A stretch of DNA of 64,000 nt, from positions 1 to 64,000 of the forward strand of contig JALSHH010000021.1 of the NCBI GenBank assembly GCA_026982335.1, read 5' to 3'. The notes below the pieces were generated by a model. The model saw only the letters and a list, made by a program, of their open reading frames with translations. It did not search any database and was not told the origin of the DNA. Of the stretch, positions 8,773 through 18,048 are shown one piece after another. This DNA comes from Phycisphaerales bacterium. Lineage in GTDB: Bacteria > Planctomycetota > Phycisphaerae > Phycisphaerales > UBA1924. How positions within the stretch are numbered: position 1 is the stretch's first letter; every line of letters begins with the position of its first letter. The position numbers and the translations under genes were made by a program.

Positions 8773-11724
8773 ATGACAAGCCCTGCACCCACACATCGCA
8801 TAATCAAAGCCCGACGATTCATTCGTCGATCTCATCAACGCAAGGTGATTGGCCTTCGACGGGGGATCGCTTCGGTATTGGCGATGATGTTTTTGATTAT
8901 TTTTGGATCTTTGGTCGCTGCAATGGCAGTTGCCTCGACAGGCAATATTCGCACAGCAAGCATGCATTTGCATGTGATGCGCGCCATGAGTGCTGCCGAG
9001 ACAGGTCTGGCGGTCGCTGAGCATCGGCTCAATGAGGCCTCGTCACGGTTCATCGTTGCAGAGAGTGACATTGATGCTGATGTTTCATGGGCATTGTGGA
9101 TGGGTGATAGTGCTTTGATTGGCGCTTACCAAGTTGCACCCCCACGCGAGGGATATTCCGAGGCAGTTTTGCCCGTGGGAATTGCCGAGGCCTTGGTCAA
9201 TGCGCATAGCGCTGACATCAATATTCTTACTGGTTTTGATTTTGTTGATGACCCCCGAATCGAGTCGGCGCCAGGTGGAATCCCATCTGGTGTGTATCAA
9301 TCTGTTGGGTGGGTCAATACTCCTGCGGTACTTCTCGAGTCTTGGGATAATCCTGAGAGTAGCAATCCGCCACCAGCATATCAGATACGGTATGCGCCAC
9401 TTGCCGGTGGAGAGTATATTCGTGTGATTGTTGAAGGCATCGTTTATGACTTTCAGCGAAACAACAAACCAATTCGCCGAACCATCACACGAGATTATAA
9501 AATAGTCAAGTCGGTCGATCAGGCCATTATTTCGCATTCCAAAATACTCATCGGGAAGAATGTGCAGATCGAAGGTAAGCTCGGGGCACGGTTTGATGAA
9601 GTTGATTTCGCGAATGGTGATCCGATCGTTATGCGGTCAGATTTTTTCGGGCTCGATCCGATCCTTGACCAGAAGATCACGGAGTTTTGGACGGGGATTG
9701 CCGCCTTTGATACTGATGGCGACAATCGGCTTCGATATGGACATCCCATCGAGAGCACAGGGATACCTGCCGATCAAGATTACGATGGCGATGGAGAACT
9801 TGACGGTGCATTTAATGATGCAAGCAACGATGGGTTCCTTGATGAGATGGATATTTTTATCCGTCATTACGATACCAATTCGGATAATCGTGTTACACTC
9901 TCTGCCGATCTGATCTTGGGCACGCGTGCCGGGCTCGATGCCAGCGAACCCGAATTCGTTGGGCCAAGTGGGGAAGCGATTGACGAAGATCTTGCTTTGC
10001 TGATTGATGGGGGAAAACCAGATCGTAACGAAAATGGAATCTATGGATTTATTGATACGAATGGGAATCGGATTTATGAGCCGGCCGATGAAGATCCTGC
10101 TGATTATGACCAGATCCATGGGACCTTTCCAGATTCAGAACTGGGATGGCGTGATGGATATCTCGATGCAATGGACCAGTATGCCAAAGTACGAGGTGGG
10201 TTAATCTTTAAAGTCTCAGCCAACGATTGGGAAGATGGGCAAGGTCCAATCGAAGAGCGCCTGCGTGGAACGATTGTTCCAGATGAAGATGACCCCGCAT
10301 TGATTTTCAATGCCGACAATCTTGTTTTGCCTGATATCAACTCATCAAGCTTTGCTGATACTGAGAATGCTTTGATTGCAGCTGCCGATGGTGATCCATT
10401 TTGGCAACAGGTCGCTGATCAATTGGGGACGGATGTAGCTTCTCTTGCGACTTGGACATTGGCCCAGAATCCCGTGGATGATGATGCTCCACATCTTTTC
10501 CCAATCTGGGAAGATGAGGATTTTGATGGATTGCCTGATAACTCGGCATGGGCATACTACGAAAAATCGCCATTTAACTCGCCGAGTTATTCGGATATCT
10601 ACTGGAGGCCGGTGTTCGAGAACATGGTCTTCCGAAATGTCAAAGTTCCGATGGGGCTCAATGGGCTTTTCGTTAACTGCACTTTTGTAGGTGTAACCCA
10701 TGTGCAGACCCACTCTGAAAATACCCACCCACTCTGGTCGGAATATGGAACCAATCTTTTGGATCCCATGGGTATGCCTACACCCAAGTTTCCACGGATT
10801 ATCTATGGCGATGATGCGGGGGAGGATGCTGCCAACTCACCACCGACACTTCCGCCCTCTGCCATTCCGCCTGTCGAGTATATTCTGATGACCGACGCAT
10901 CGATTTCCCCGCTCGATGTCGGCGATGTGCCATTGAGTGAGATTGGAACCTTTGGGGCCAGCTATAACCTTTTGCCCGAGGCCATCATCATTGACGGCAA
11001 GAGGGTCATCGATACCAAAGCATTCTCCAACAATATTCGATTCCACGATTGCCTCTTCGTCGGGTCAATCGTTTCTGATACCCCCACCAACTACACTCAG
11101 GTACGCAACAAGCTCCAGTTCACCGGCGCGACCCAATTCACAACGGAGCATCCGACTGAACCTGAAAATGGATACTTGAATCCAGACCCAATGGATATGG
11201 ACGATATCCTCACAAGTTCGATGATGCTCCCCAACTATTCTGTTGATCTTGGGTCATTCAACTCGCCACCGGAACAGGACATTGTGCTTCAAGGTGCAAT
11301 CATCGCCGGCGTACTCGATGCCCGCGGAAACACGACTATCGATGGAGCACTTCTGCTGACTTTTGATCCAAACTATGGGGAGGGCCCCTTGATCGATGTC
11401 TTTGGCAATCCGATTGGTAATCCGGCGGGGTTCAATGCTTCACTTGGATACTTCGGTAGCGCTGACGGCGACTTTGAATCCATCGATCCCGCAGACCTGC
11501 CCATCATCGGAGGTGTACGCATCGTCGGGTGGGATACCACTGGCGATGGGCTTGCCGATGTCTCCTATACCGAGCCTCAACCCCCAGGGTCAACCCCAGT
11601 GCCGTTCAACGGATTCGGTAAGATTCGACTTCGCCATGTCCCGGGCATGCGCCTGCCTTCGGGGTTGATGCTTCCGCTGGCGATGCCTCCAGTTCGTGGA
11701 ACTTACCAGGAAGGTGCGATATGA
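8773..11724 (+). CDS. Large PilX-like pilus-associated protein with EF-hand/dockerin-like calcium-binding motifs
   Basis: N-terminal RRGIASVLAMMFLIIFGSLVAAMAVAS hydrophobic helix, then AETGLAVAEHRLN; repeated DxDGDN / DYDGDGELD-type loops. Confidence 0.75.
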   Translation: MTSPAPTHRIIKARRFIRRSHQRKVIGLRRGIASVLAMMFLIIFGSLVAAMAVASTGNIRTASMHLHVMRAMSAAETGLAVAEHRLNEASSRFIVAESDIDADVSWALWMGDSALIGAYQVAPPREGYSEAVLPVGIAEALVNAHSADINILTGFDFVDDPRIESAPGGIPSGVYQSVGWVNTPAVLLESWDNPESSNPPPAYQIRYAPLAGGEYIRVIVEGIVYDFQRNNKPIRRTITRDYKIVKSVDQAIISHSKILIGKNVQIEGKLGARFDEVDFANGDPIVMRSDFFGLDPILDQKITEFWTGIAAFDTDGDNRLRYGHPIESTGIPADQDYDGDGELDGAFNDASNDGFLDEMDIFIRHYDTNSDNRVTLSADLILGTRAGLDASEPEFVGPSGEAIDEDLALLIDGGKPDRNENGIYGFIDTNGNRIYEPADEDPADYDQIHGTFPDSELGWRDGYLDAMDQYAKVRGGLIFKVSANDWEDGQGPIEERLRGTIVPDEDDPALIFNADNLVLPDINSSSFADTENALIAAADGDPFWQQVADQLGTDVASLATWTLAQNPVDDDAPHLFPIWEDEDFDGLPDNSAWAYYEKSPFNSPSYSDIYWRPVFENMVFRNVKVPMGLNGLFVNCTFVGVTHVQTHSENTHPLWSEYGTNLLDPMGMPTPKFPRIIYGDDAGEDAANSPPTLPPSAIPPVEYILMTDASISPLDVGDVPLSEIGTFGASYNLLPEAIIIDGKRVIDTKAFSNNIRFHDCLFVGSIVSDTPTNYTQVRNKLQFTGATQFTTEHPTEPENGYLNPDPMDMDDILTSSMMLPNYSVDLGSFNSPPEQDIVLQGAIIAGVLDARGNTTIDGALLLTFDPNYGEGPLIDVFGNPIGNPAGFNASLGYFGSADGDFESIDPADLPIIGGVRIVGWDTTGDGLADVSYTEPQPPGSTPVPFNGFGKIRLRHVPGMRLPSGLMLPLAMPPVRGTYQEGAI

Positions 11725-12359
11725 AGGACCCAAAGAAGAATCGAAACACTTTCAGGCTTTTCGCCAAGGGGCGAACCCGATGCGGATTTTCCATGGTCGA
11801 GGTGCTGATTGCCTTGACCATTTCGGCCACCTTGCTCACGGCAACCATGGCTGCCCTTGATGGATCGTTCAAATCCTACACCGTGACGACGGAAGGCGCA
11901 TCGACCAATGTCGTCGCCCGCATTGTCATGCAGCGACTCACAGCCATGATTCGCACCGGCGACGAGTTCGGTCCATATCCGGTCAATCCCATCACCACCC
12001 CTACGCTCGAATCGGATTGGATCGAATTCGTTTCCTTCCGTGATCCGGTCAGTAATACCGAGCGAATTACCAGACTCGAACGCCGGGAAGGCGATCCCGA
12101 GACTGGGCCTTTCGAGCTTTGGTACATCGTCACCACCTACATCAACGGCTCATACGACAGCGAAATCCAAGCACCCTTGCTTGTCAACCTCAACGATGTC
12201 GTTTTTACGATGAACTACGATGTCGGTCCAAGGCTCAAACGCGTAACGGTCGATCTCATCATTCAACCAGATGATCTCCAAGATGTCGCTTTGGGATCGG
12301 CCCTTGAAGCTCCCGTCATTCGCCTCGTCGCCAGCGCTGCCCCAAGACTCAACGACTAG
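11721..12359 (+). CDS. Prepilin-type N-terminal cleavage/methylation protein (PilW-like)
   Basis: CGFSMVEVLIALTISATLLTATMAAL; ATGA overlap with previous gene. Confidence 0.8.
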   Translation: MKDPKKNRNTFRLFAKGRTRCGFSMVEVLIALTISATLLTATMAALDGSFKSYTVTTEGASTNVVARIVMQRLTAMIRTGDEFGPYPVNPITTPTLESDWIEFVSFRDPVSNTERITRLERREGDPETGPFELWYIVTTYINGSYDSEIQAPLLVNLNDVVFTMNYDVGPRLKRVTVDLIIQPDDLQDVALGSALEAPVIRLVASAAPRLND

Positions 12360-12376
12360 GCCCGGTTGACCGAAGA

Positions 12377-13417
12377 TCAATCACCATACCCGTCAGGATG
12401 GGCCTTGAACCAGTTGAATGCGCTGGCGACTACTTCATCAATATCCGTAATCTGTGCTTCCCACCCGAGGGTCGATTTGATCTTCGTCGGATCGTTATAC
12501 AGGGCAATCGCATCACCTGCCCGCTTGGGTGCATCGTGGACGGCAAAGTTTACGCTTGAGACGCGCTTGACCGAATCAAGAATTTCGCGGACTGAATATC
12601 CCTTGCCGATCCCGACATTGAACGCCTCGACTTGTCCGATCTGGGTCGAATCCATTGCCAAGGCATGGGCCGAGATCAAATCCTCGACATGGACATAATC
12701 GCGGATGTTGGTGCCATCGGGCGTGGGATAGTCGGTGCCGAAGATTGACATCGAATCGCGTTTGCCCAATGCCGCATCGATGGCGACAGGGATCAGGTGG
12801 GTCTCGGGAGTGTGGTCTTCGCCGAGCATTCCGGTGCGATCTGATCCGGCAACATTGAAATACCGCAGCATCGTCAGGGCAATCGGATTGTCCTGCATTT
12901 CACGCTTGGTTGCGTAGTCCTTGAGGATGTGCTCGAAGTGGAGTTTGGTGAAGCCATAGGGTGAAGTGGGAGATTGGGGACAGTGTTCGGGGACGGGGAT
13001 CATGCCCTCTGGTGGATCGCCATAGGTGGCACAGGAGGAGGAGAAGATGAATCGTTTGATGCCCCTGCCGCCATGAGCCGCATCACAGGCATCGAGGAGC
13101 CCAATGCCCGAGCCGATGTTATTACGGTAGTACCACAACGGGTCTTCAACCGATTCGCCTACATAGGCGAGTGCCCCAAAGTGCATCACGGTGTCGAGTT
13201 CGTGGGTATTGAGGGTGTCGAGGACGGTTTTTGTATCGCCTAGGTCGCTGTGGACAAAGGTGAAGGAGTTGGGATAGGCGAATCTGAGCATATCCATTGG
13301 CTTGCGGTGCCCGCGATGGAGGCTATCGAGGCTGACGACGGTATGCCCATCTTTGAGGAGCCTCTGGCAGGCGTGGGATCCGATGTATCCGGCGCCGCCG
13401 GTGACGAGAATGGGCAT
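12377..13417 (-). CDS. galE: UDP-glucose 4-epimerase
   Basis: MPILVTGGAGYIGSHACQRLL, SSSCATYGDP, SPYGFTK (YxxxK); extended SDR. Confidence 0.94.
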   Translation of the reverse strand: MPILVTGGAGYIGSHACQRLLKDGHTVVSLDSLHRGHRKPMDMLRFAYPNSFTFVHSDLGDTKTVLDTLNTHELDTVMHFGALAYVGESVEDPLWYYRNNIGSGIGLLDACDAAHGGRGIKRFIFSSSCATYGDPPEGMIPVPEHCPQSPTSPYGFTKLHFEHILKDYATKREMQDNPIALTMLRYFNVAGSDRTGMLGEDHTPETHLIPVAIDAALGKRDSMSIFGTDYPTPDGTNIRDYVHVEDLISAHALAMDSTQIGQVEAFNVGIGKGYSVREILDSVKRVSSVNFAVHDAPKRAGDAIALYNDPTKIKSTLGWEAQITDIDEVVASAFNWFKAHPDGYGD

Positions 13418-13563
13418 GATGGGCTCCTGGGCTCCGTTGGGTTCTGACTGTTGACCAATTCGTGATGATTCTACGAACCCCGAGTGCGGATAGATCAGAA
13501 ATGTGGTCGATGATCTGAACGCGGCTCATTGAAAATCCATACAATGAGCATCACAGAGCCCAT

Positions 13564-14445
13564 TTGGCAAGGAGTATGATGGCCGATTCGTTCACATCCG
13601 ATTTTAAACGCTTTTTTTCACGGGGGTTAGCGATTTTGCTTCCCACCGCGGTGACCCTCTGGCTGCTTTGGCAGGCGTTTGGGTTTGTGTTCAATAATGT
13701 TGCTCAGCCGATCAACCGTGCCACTCGATTTGCAGTGATTTGGGTGGTGCCCAAGGTGATGGACGAGGATAAGCTCCCCGAGTGGTTCCAAGTGACCGAT
13801 CAGCGGGTGCTCGATACGCGGGTGAGCCGGGATATTCGTCCTACGGTATCGGATGAGTCGGTGCGTCTGGATCTTCGCCGGGAGTATTTGGCCAAGTTTT
13901 GGAAGGAGCATCCGTATCTGAATCTTACCGGGCTATTCATTGCGATTATGCTCATTTACCTCGCAGGCGTGCTGCTGGGCAACATCATGGGCAAATCCGT
14001 CTACGCCCGTGTTGAACGATTTATCACCCGTATCCCGGGATTCAAACAGGTCTACCCCCATGTGAAACAAGTGATCGACATGATCATGGGGGATAATAAA
14101 CTGGCCTTCAGTAAGGTCGTGATCGTCGAGTATCCATCGGCGGGGATTTGGACGGTCGGGTTCCTGACGGGTAATTCGCTTCGCGAGATCGATAAACTTG
14201 CAAACGATACAGTCGTGTCGGTCTTCATTCCCACCTCGCCGACGCCTTTTACTGGATTCACAATCAATTTGCCTAAGGAGAAGGTCGTCGAGATTGCAAT
14301 GTCGATCGAAGAGGCGTTGCGATTTGTGATTACGGCGGGCGTACTCGCGCCGGAGGTGATGGCGAAAAATGCGGATGGTGACCCAACCCTCGCTGCGATC
14401 GCCGATCAGTTGTCCACCGATTCTGAGCCTAAATCATCGAGTTGA
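13564..14445 (+). CDS. DUF502-family membrane protein
   Basis: RFFSRGLAILLPTAVTLWLLW, YARVERFITRIPGFKQVYPHVKQV, VGFLTG...VFIPTSPTPFTGFTINLPKEKV typical of DUF502. Confidence 0.85.
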   Translation: MARSMMADSFTSDFKRFFSRGLAILLPTAVTLWLLWQAFGFVFNNVAQPINRATRFAVIWVVPKVMDEDKLPEWFQVTDQRVLDTRVSRDIRPTVSDESVRLDLRREYLAKFWKEHPYLNLTGLFIAIMLIYLAGVLLGNIMGKSVYARVERFITRIPGFKQVYPHVKQVIDMIMGDNKLAFSKVVIVEYPSAGIWTVGFLTGNSLREIDKLANDTVVSVFIPTSPTPFTGFTINLPKEKVVEIAMSIEEALRFVITAGVLAPEVMAKNADGDPTLAAIADQLSTDSEPKSSS

Positions 14446-14456
14446 TTCTCCATATT

Positions 14457-15299
14457 TTAGAATCGAATCGTAATCCCGGTAAACAGATTCACATCGTCCC
14501 CGTCCCCAGTAAGCCCGATGTTGATCCCGGCATCGAGAATCGTGTTCTTGGTAAGATCATAAGTCGCTCCCACCCCGAGGATACCCTTGAAATCGACATC
14601 TGAATCAGTGCTGGAAATACCGATCCCTTCAAGATAGGTCCTCGTTTTTTCAGTGACATCAAATCCGAACACCCCGGTGGTGATGAACTCGGCGGCGTAG
14701 TCCTCATCGTCCGCGTCATCCACAAAGTCAGTCTCGAACATCAGCCCAAGCCCGACCCCTTCGCTGATCTGGGTCGCAAACGGAAAAATCACCCCGCCCT
14801 CGACCCGACCATTGCCCAGATCATCCGAAGCGGTGGGTAACTTGATGAACGGCATGATCCCAAAGGCCGTATCGCCACCATCGTTGCCCCAGAGGTTGAT
14901 CTTGAGTCGAAGCTGGGTATCGCCGATTCCACTTTGTGTTTGCGTGTCATTATCGGCGCTGGTGTAAGGCGTGAAGACGAGTTGGAGATCCATGTTGTTG
15001 AGTAATCCGAGTTTGAGGTTCGTCTGGGCATAGGCCCATGCGTCCTCATCCCCGTTTCTGGAGTAGTCCACGAAACTCATCTCGATCTGCACCGCCCCAG
15101 CATCGACGGTGTAGGGGCTTTCGGTGAAATCAGGGCGATCGGCACTCATCGGCCTCCAGAGTTCGCGGGGGGTTGGATTGAAGAGTGAATACTCACTCTT
15201 GTCGGGCTTTGGCAGATCAGGTTCGATTGCCGGGCCTGAGGCTGCAAGTGCAGGTAGTGACAGAAGATAGGTTGAGAGAACAAGGGCGTCATGGTTCAT
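14457..15299 (-). CDS. Putative outer-membrane beta-barrel/transporter (MetA-pathway-like)
   Basis: RPMSADRPDFTESPYTVDAGAVQIEMSF followed by beta-rich barrel-like sequence; internal ATG chosen at 15299 with signal peptide. Confidence 0.7.
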   Translation of the reverse strand: MNHDALVLSTYLLSLPALAASGPAIEPDLPKPDKSEYSLFNPTPRELWRPMSADRPDFTESPYTVDAGAVQIEMSFVDYSRNGDEDAWAYAQTNLKLGLLNNMDLQLVFTPYTSADNDTQTQSGIGDTQLRLKINLWGNDGGDTAFGIMPFIKLPTASDDLGNGRVEGGVIFPFATQISEGVGLGLMFETDFVDDADDEDYAAEFITTGVFGFDVTEKTRTYLEGIGISSTDSDVDFKGILGVGATYDLTKNTILDAGINIGLTGDGDDVNLFTGITIRF

Positions 15300-15327
15300 G
15301 GGGGAGCCTTCCTGATTTCGTGCGAGG

Positions 15328-15371
15328 GCGAGTCGTAGCAATGGCTACGACTCGCTGTAGCCTGTGCTACA
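15328..15371. other. Two adjacent perfect hairpins with shared, competing stem sequences
   Basis: GCGAGTCGTAGC-AATG-GCTACGACTCGC (12 bp) directly followed by TGTAGC-CTGT-GCTACA (6 bp). Confidence 0.7.
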
Positions 15372-15460
15372 TTCCGGGTCAAGCTCGTCAAGGTGCTGTA
15401 TGCGTGAGGATTGTCTGATGCCACGCCCGGCTTTCGCTATGGGCATCGTGGGCCAGGCAC

Positions 15461-15494
15461 AAATAAAAACCCCAAATCGCAACGATTTGGGGTT
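15461..15494 (-). terminator. Intrinsic terminator downstream of tRNA-Ile
   Basis: Minus strand: AACCCCAAATCG-TTG-CGATTTGGGGTT followed by TTTATTT. Confidence 0.9.
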
Positions 15495-15515
15495 CATGGA
15501 TATTGAGAACATCAA

Positions 15516-15588
15516 TGGGCCCGGACAGACTTGAACTGTCGACCTCACCGTTATCAGCGGTGCGCTCTACCAACTGAGCTACGGGCCC
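15516..15588 (-). tRNA. tRNA-Ile (anticodon GAT)
   Basis: GGGCCCGTAGCTCAGTTGGTAGAGCGCACCGCTGATAACGGTGAGGTCGACAGTTCAAGTCTGTCCGGGCCCA; 73 nt cloverleaf, CCA not encoded. Confidence 0.97.
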
Positions 15589-15831
15589 GACGGGTCACGA
15601 GTATAGCCCCCGTATTGACGATCTTCGACGCCCATCCACAATCGTCAGCGCAAGATTTAGACTGATTTGGTATCTTTTTGGGAAAGAATCCTGCATGAAA
15701 CGAGGTTTCTCTGTTGAGAGACGCGAAATCGGCTTTCAACAGAGCAATCTGGAGCAAAGATTCTACAATACACGAGCGATCAGTCTGATTTTTCAACATG
15801 ATTGCCGACCCAGCCGCACAAGGAGCCGACC

Positions 15832-16743
15832 ATGATCAGGACAGATATCAACTACAATAACATCATCGATGGCGACGATGCCAAGCGCGCCCAAAAGGCG
15901 GCAGACGACTCTGCGGAACTTCACCATACAGAAATTGATGCTGAAACTTTTTATGTCACCCAACACTACGAGCGATACACCGAGGAAAACCATCGTGTCT
16001 GGAAGACCATGTGGGAGAAACGCTGGTCGGTGCTTGAAGGGCAGGCTTCCAATACTTACCTCACCGGGCTGCGGGCAATTCGATTGACCCCCGACCGTGT
16101 GCCGTTACTCTTTGGTGAGGTGGATGATCCGTTTGAGCCCGGGCGAAAGATCAAAGGGATCAACGAATACCTCAAAGAGCTCACCGGGTGGCAATCCCGA
16201 GGCGTCCCCGGATACCTCCCCCCCAAAGCATTCTTCTGCTGTCTGAGCCGACGCGAGTTCCCGTCGACGGTCATCATCCGCCCCGAAGAAAAAATCGACT
16301 ACCTCCCCGAGCCAGACATCTTCCATGATGTGTTCGGACATGTCCCGCTCCATGCCGATCCGGTCTTTGCCGACTTCCTCCAGACCTACGGCAAGGCTGC
16401 CTTGCTCGCTGGTCCAGAACATGAAGAAGCATTGGCGCGGTTGTTCTGGTTCACGGTGGAGTTTGGGTTGATTTCCGAAGACAATCGGCTCAAAATTTAT
16501 GGCTCAGGAACCATCTCCTCCCACGCCGAATCTGAATATGCACTCAATGCCAAAGAGGGCAAGGGCGCGGGCAAGATTCAGCGCCGAAAGTTTGATCTTC
16601 AGCAGGTGATCGAGACGCCTTTCGAGATCGATCATTTCCAAGACATCGTGTATGTGCTCGACAGTTTCGAACAGCTGCGCGATGCGATGACCGAATATGC
16701 AAACCAAGTTTTAGAAGATACTGACACGCCTGCAGGTGCGTGA
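15832..16743 (+). CDS. phhA: Phenylalanine 4-hydroxylase (biopterin-dependent aromatic amino acid hydroxylase)
   Basis: EPDIFHDVFGHVPLHADPVFADFLQTYG, LFWFTVEFGLI, GSGTISSHAES; canonical AAAH core. Confidence 0.95.
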   Translation: MIRTDINYNNIIDGDDAKRAQKAADDSAELHHTEIDAETFYVTQHYERYTEENHRVWKTMWEKRWSVLEGQASNTYLTGLRAIRLTPDRVPLLFGEVDDPFEPGRKIKGINEYLKELTGWQSRGVPGYLPPKAFFCCLSRREFPSTVIIRPEEKIDYLPEPDIFHDVFGHVPLHADPVFADFLQTYGKAALLAGPEHEEALARLFWFTVEFGLISEDNRLKIYGSGTISSHAESEYALNAKEGKGAGKIQRRKFDLQQVIETPFEIDHFQDIVYVLDSFEQLRDAMTEYANQVLEDTDTPAGA

Positions 16744-16782
16744 TCGGACGCCTGCGATGCGGGCAAAGGAAAGGAAAGTGTT

Positions 16783-17040
16783 ATGCAAGCAAATGAAGGT
16801 GGTGCGGATCGTGCTGCACGAGTCGTTCTCGGGATCGTTGTCTTGGTCGTGGCCTTTGTCGTGCTCGATGCGATGGCGGGCGCCATTTTCGGGATCGTCG
16901 TTGCGGTAGTGGGTGCGATCATGGTGCTGACGGGGCTTTGTGGGTTCTGCCCGGCGTACAAACTTGTTGGACTCAGTACTTGCAAAAAAAAAGAATGCTG
17001 TGGGTGCGGCACAGGGTCGTGCAAGAGTGAAGGTGAATAA
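16783..17040 (+). CDS. DUF2892-like small membrane protein with Cys-rich tail
   Basis: DRAARVVLGIVVLVVAFV...VGAIMVLTGLCGFCPAYKLVGLSTC, YgaP-like membrane domain. Confidence 0.8.
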   Translation: MQANEGGADRAARVVLGIVVLVVAFVVLDAMAGAIFGIVVAVVGAIMVLTGLCGFCPAYKLVGLSTCKKKECCGCGTGSCKSEGE

Positions 17041-17088
17041 TCCCTCATGGAGTATTTGGTGGTTCGGCGAGTCGGGCCATTGCCAAGT

Positions 17089-18006
17089 ATGAACGAATCT
17101 GATCTCCACACCCATATCTACGCTCGCTCGGGAAACCTCATCGCTGGCGGGTCCAACGAGATTATCGTTGGACCCGGCGATGATTGTGCCGTGATCCGCT
17201 CTGGAAGCGGCGAACTCTCCCTCCTCACCGTCGATCAACTCGTCGAAAGGCGACATTTTACGAGCGATACCGATCTCAACCTCATCGCTCGTAAAGCCAT
17301 CGCCCGATCGGTATCGGACATCGCCGCGATGGGGGGGGGGCCGAGCTGGGCATTGGCAACGGGTGTATTACCCAAAGATTACCAACACGCCGACGCACTC
17401 TTTGATACCCTGAGCAAGTGGGCACAGCACTGGCATTGCCCACTCATCGGCGGCGACATCGCGGTCCACGCCTCACCAGACCATCCCCTCACCCTGACTG
17501 TTACCGTCGGGGGCTCGATGCCGACGGGCACATCGCCTGTCCTTCGATCTGGTGCTGAGCCTGGCGATCTGCTCTGTGTCACTGGGCCCCTGGGTGATTC
17601 ATTCAGGAGCAATCATCATTTGACTTTTGAGCCTCGGATTGAAGCCGGGCGATGGGCAGCGATAAACAACGCCCACGCGATGATGGATATTTCCGATGGG
17701 CTTGGTCGAGATTCCAATCGTATGGCCAAGGCTTCCAATGTTCGCATCGAGATCCATGCGAGCAAATTGGCGATGAATCCCGGGTGCAAAAATTGGAAGC
17801 AGGCAGTGAGCGAAGGTGAGGACTACGAGCTGTTGATTGCACTTGATTCCAAGACATTCGCCGATGAGACATCGACCCAACTCTCCCAACTTTTGGACCC
17901 AATTGGAACTGTTCGAGCTTGTGAACCTAATGAAAAACCCGGAGCAAGGATTGTCGATTCGGATGGAACTTTGCATGATGCTTCGCAACTCGGATGGGAG
18001 CATTGA
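17089..18006 (+). CDS. thiL: Thiamine-monophosphate kinase
   Basis: VGPGDDCAVI, TVDQLVERRHF, RKAIARSVSDIAAMGG, MMDISDGLGRD, GEDYELLIAL. Confidence 0.93.
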   Translation: MNESDLHTHIYARSGNLIAGGSNEIIVGPGDDCAVIRSGSGELSLLTVDQLVERRHFTSDTDLNLIARKAIARSVSDIAAMGGGPSWALATGVLPKDYQHADALFDTLSKWAQHWHCPLIGGDIAVHASPDHPLTLTVTVGGSMPTGTSPVLRSGAEPGDLLCVTGPLGDSFRSNHHLTFEPRIEAGRWAAINNAHAMMDISDGLGRDSNRMAKASNVRIEIHASKLAMNPGCKNWKQAVSEGEDYELLIALDSKTFADETSTQLSQLLDPIGTVRACEPNEKPGARIVDSDGTLHDASQLGWEH

Positions 18007-18048
18007 GCAACCAATTCCCGGTGCTACCAAGTGCCACCACAAGAGTTG

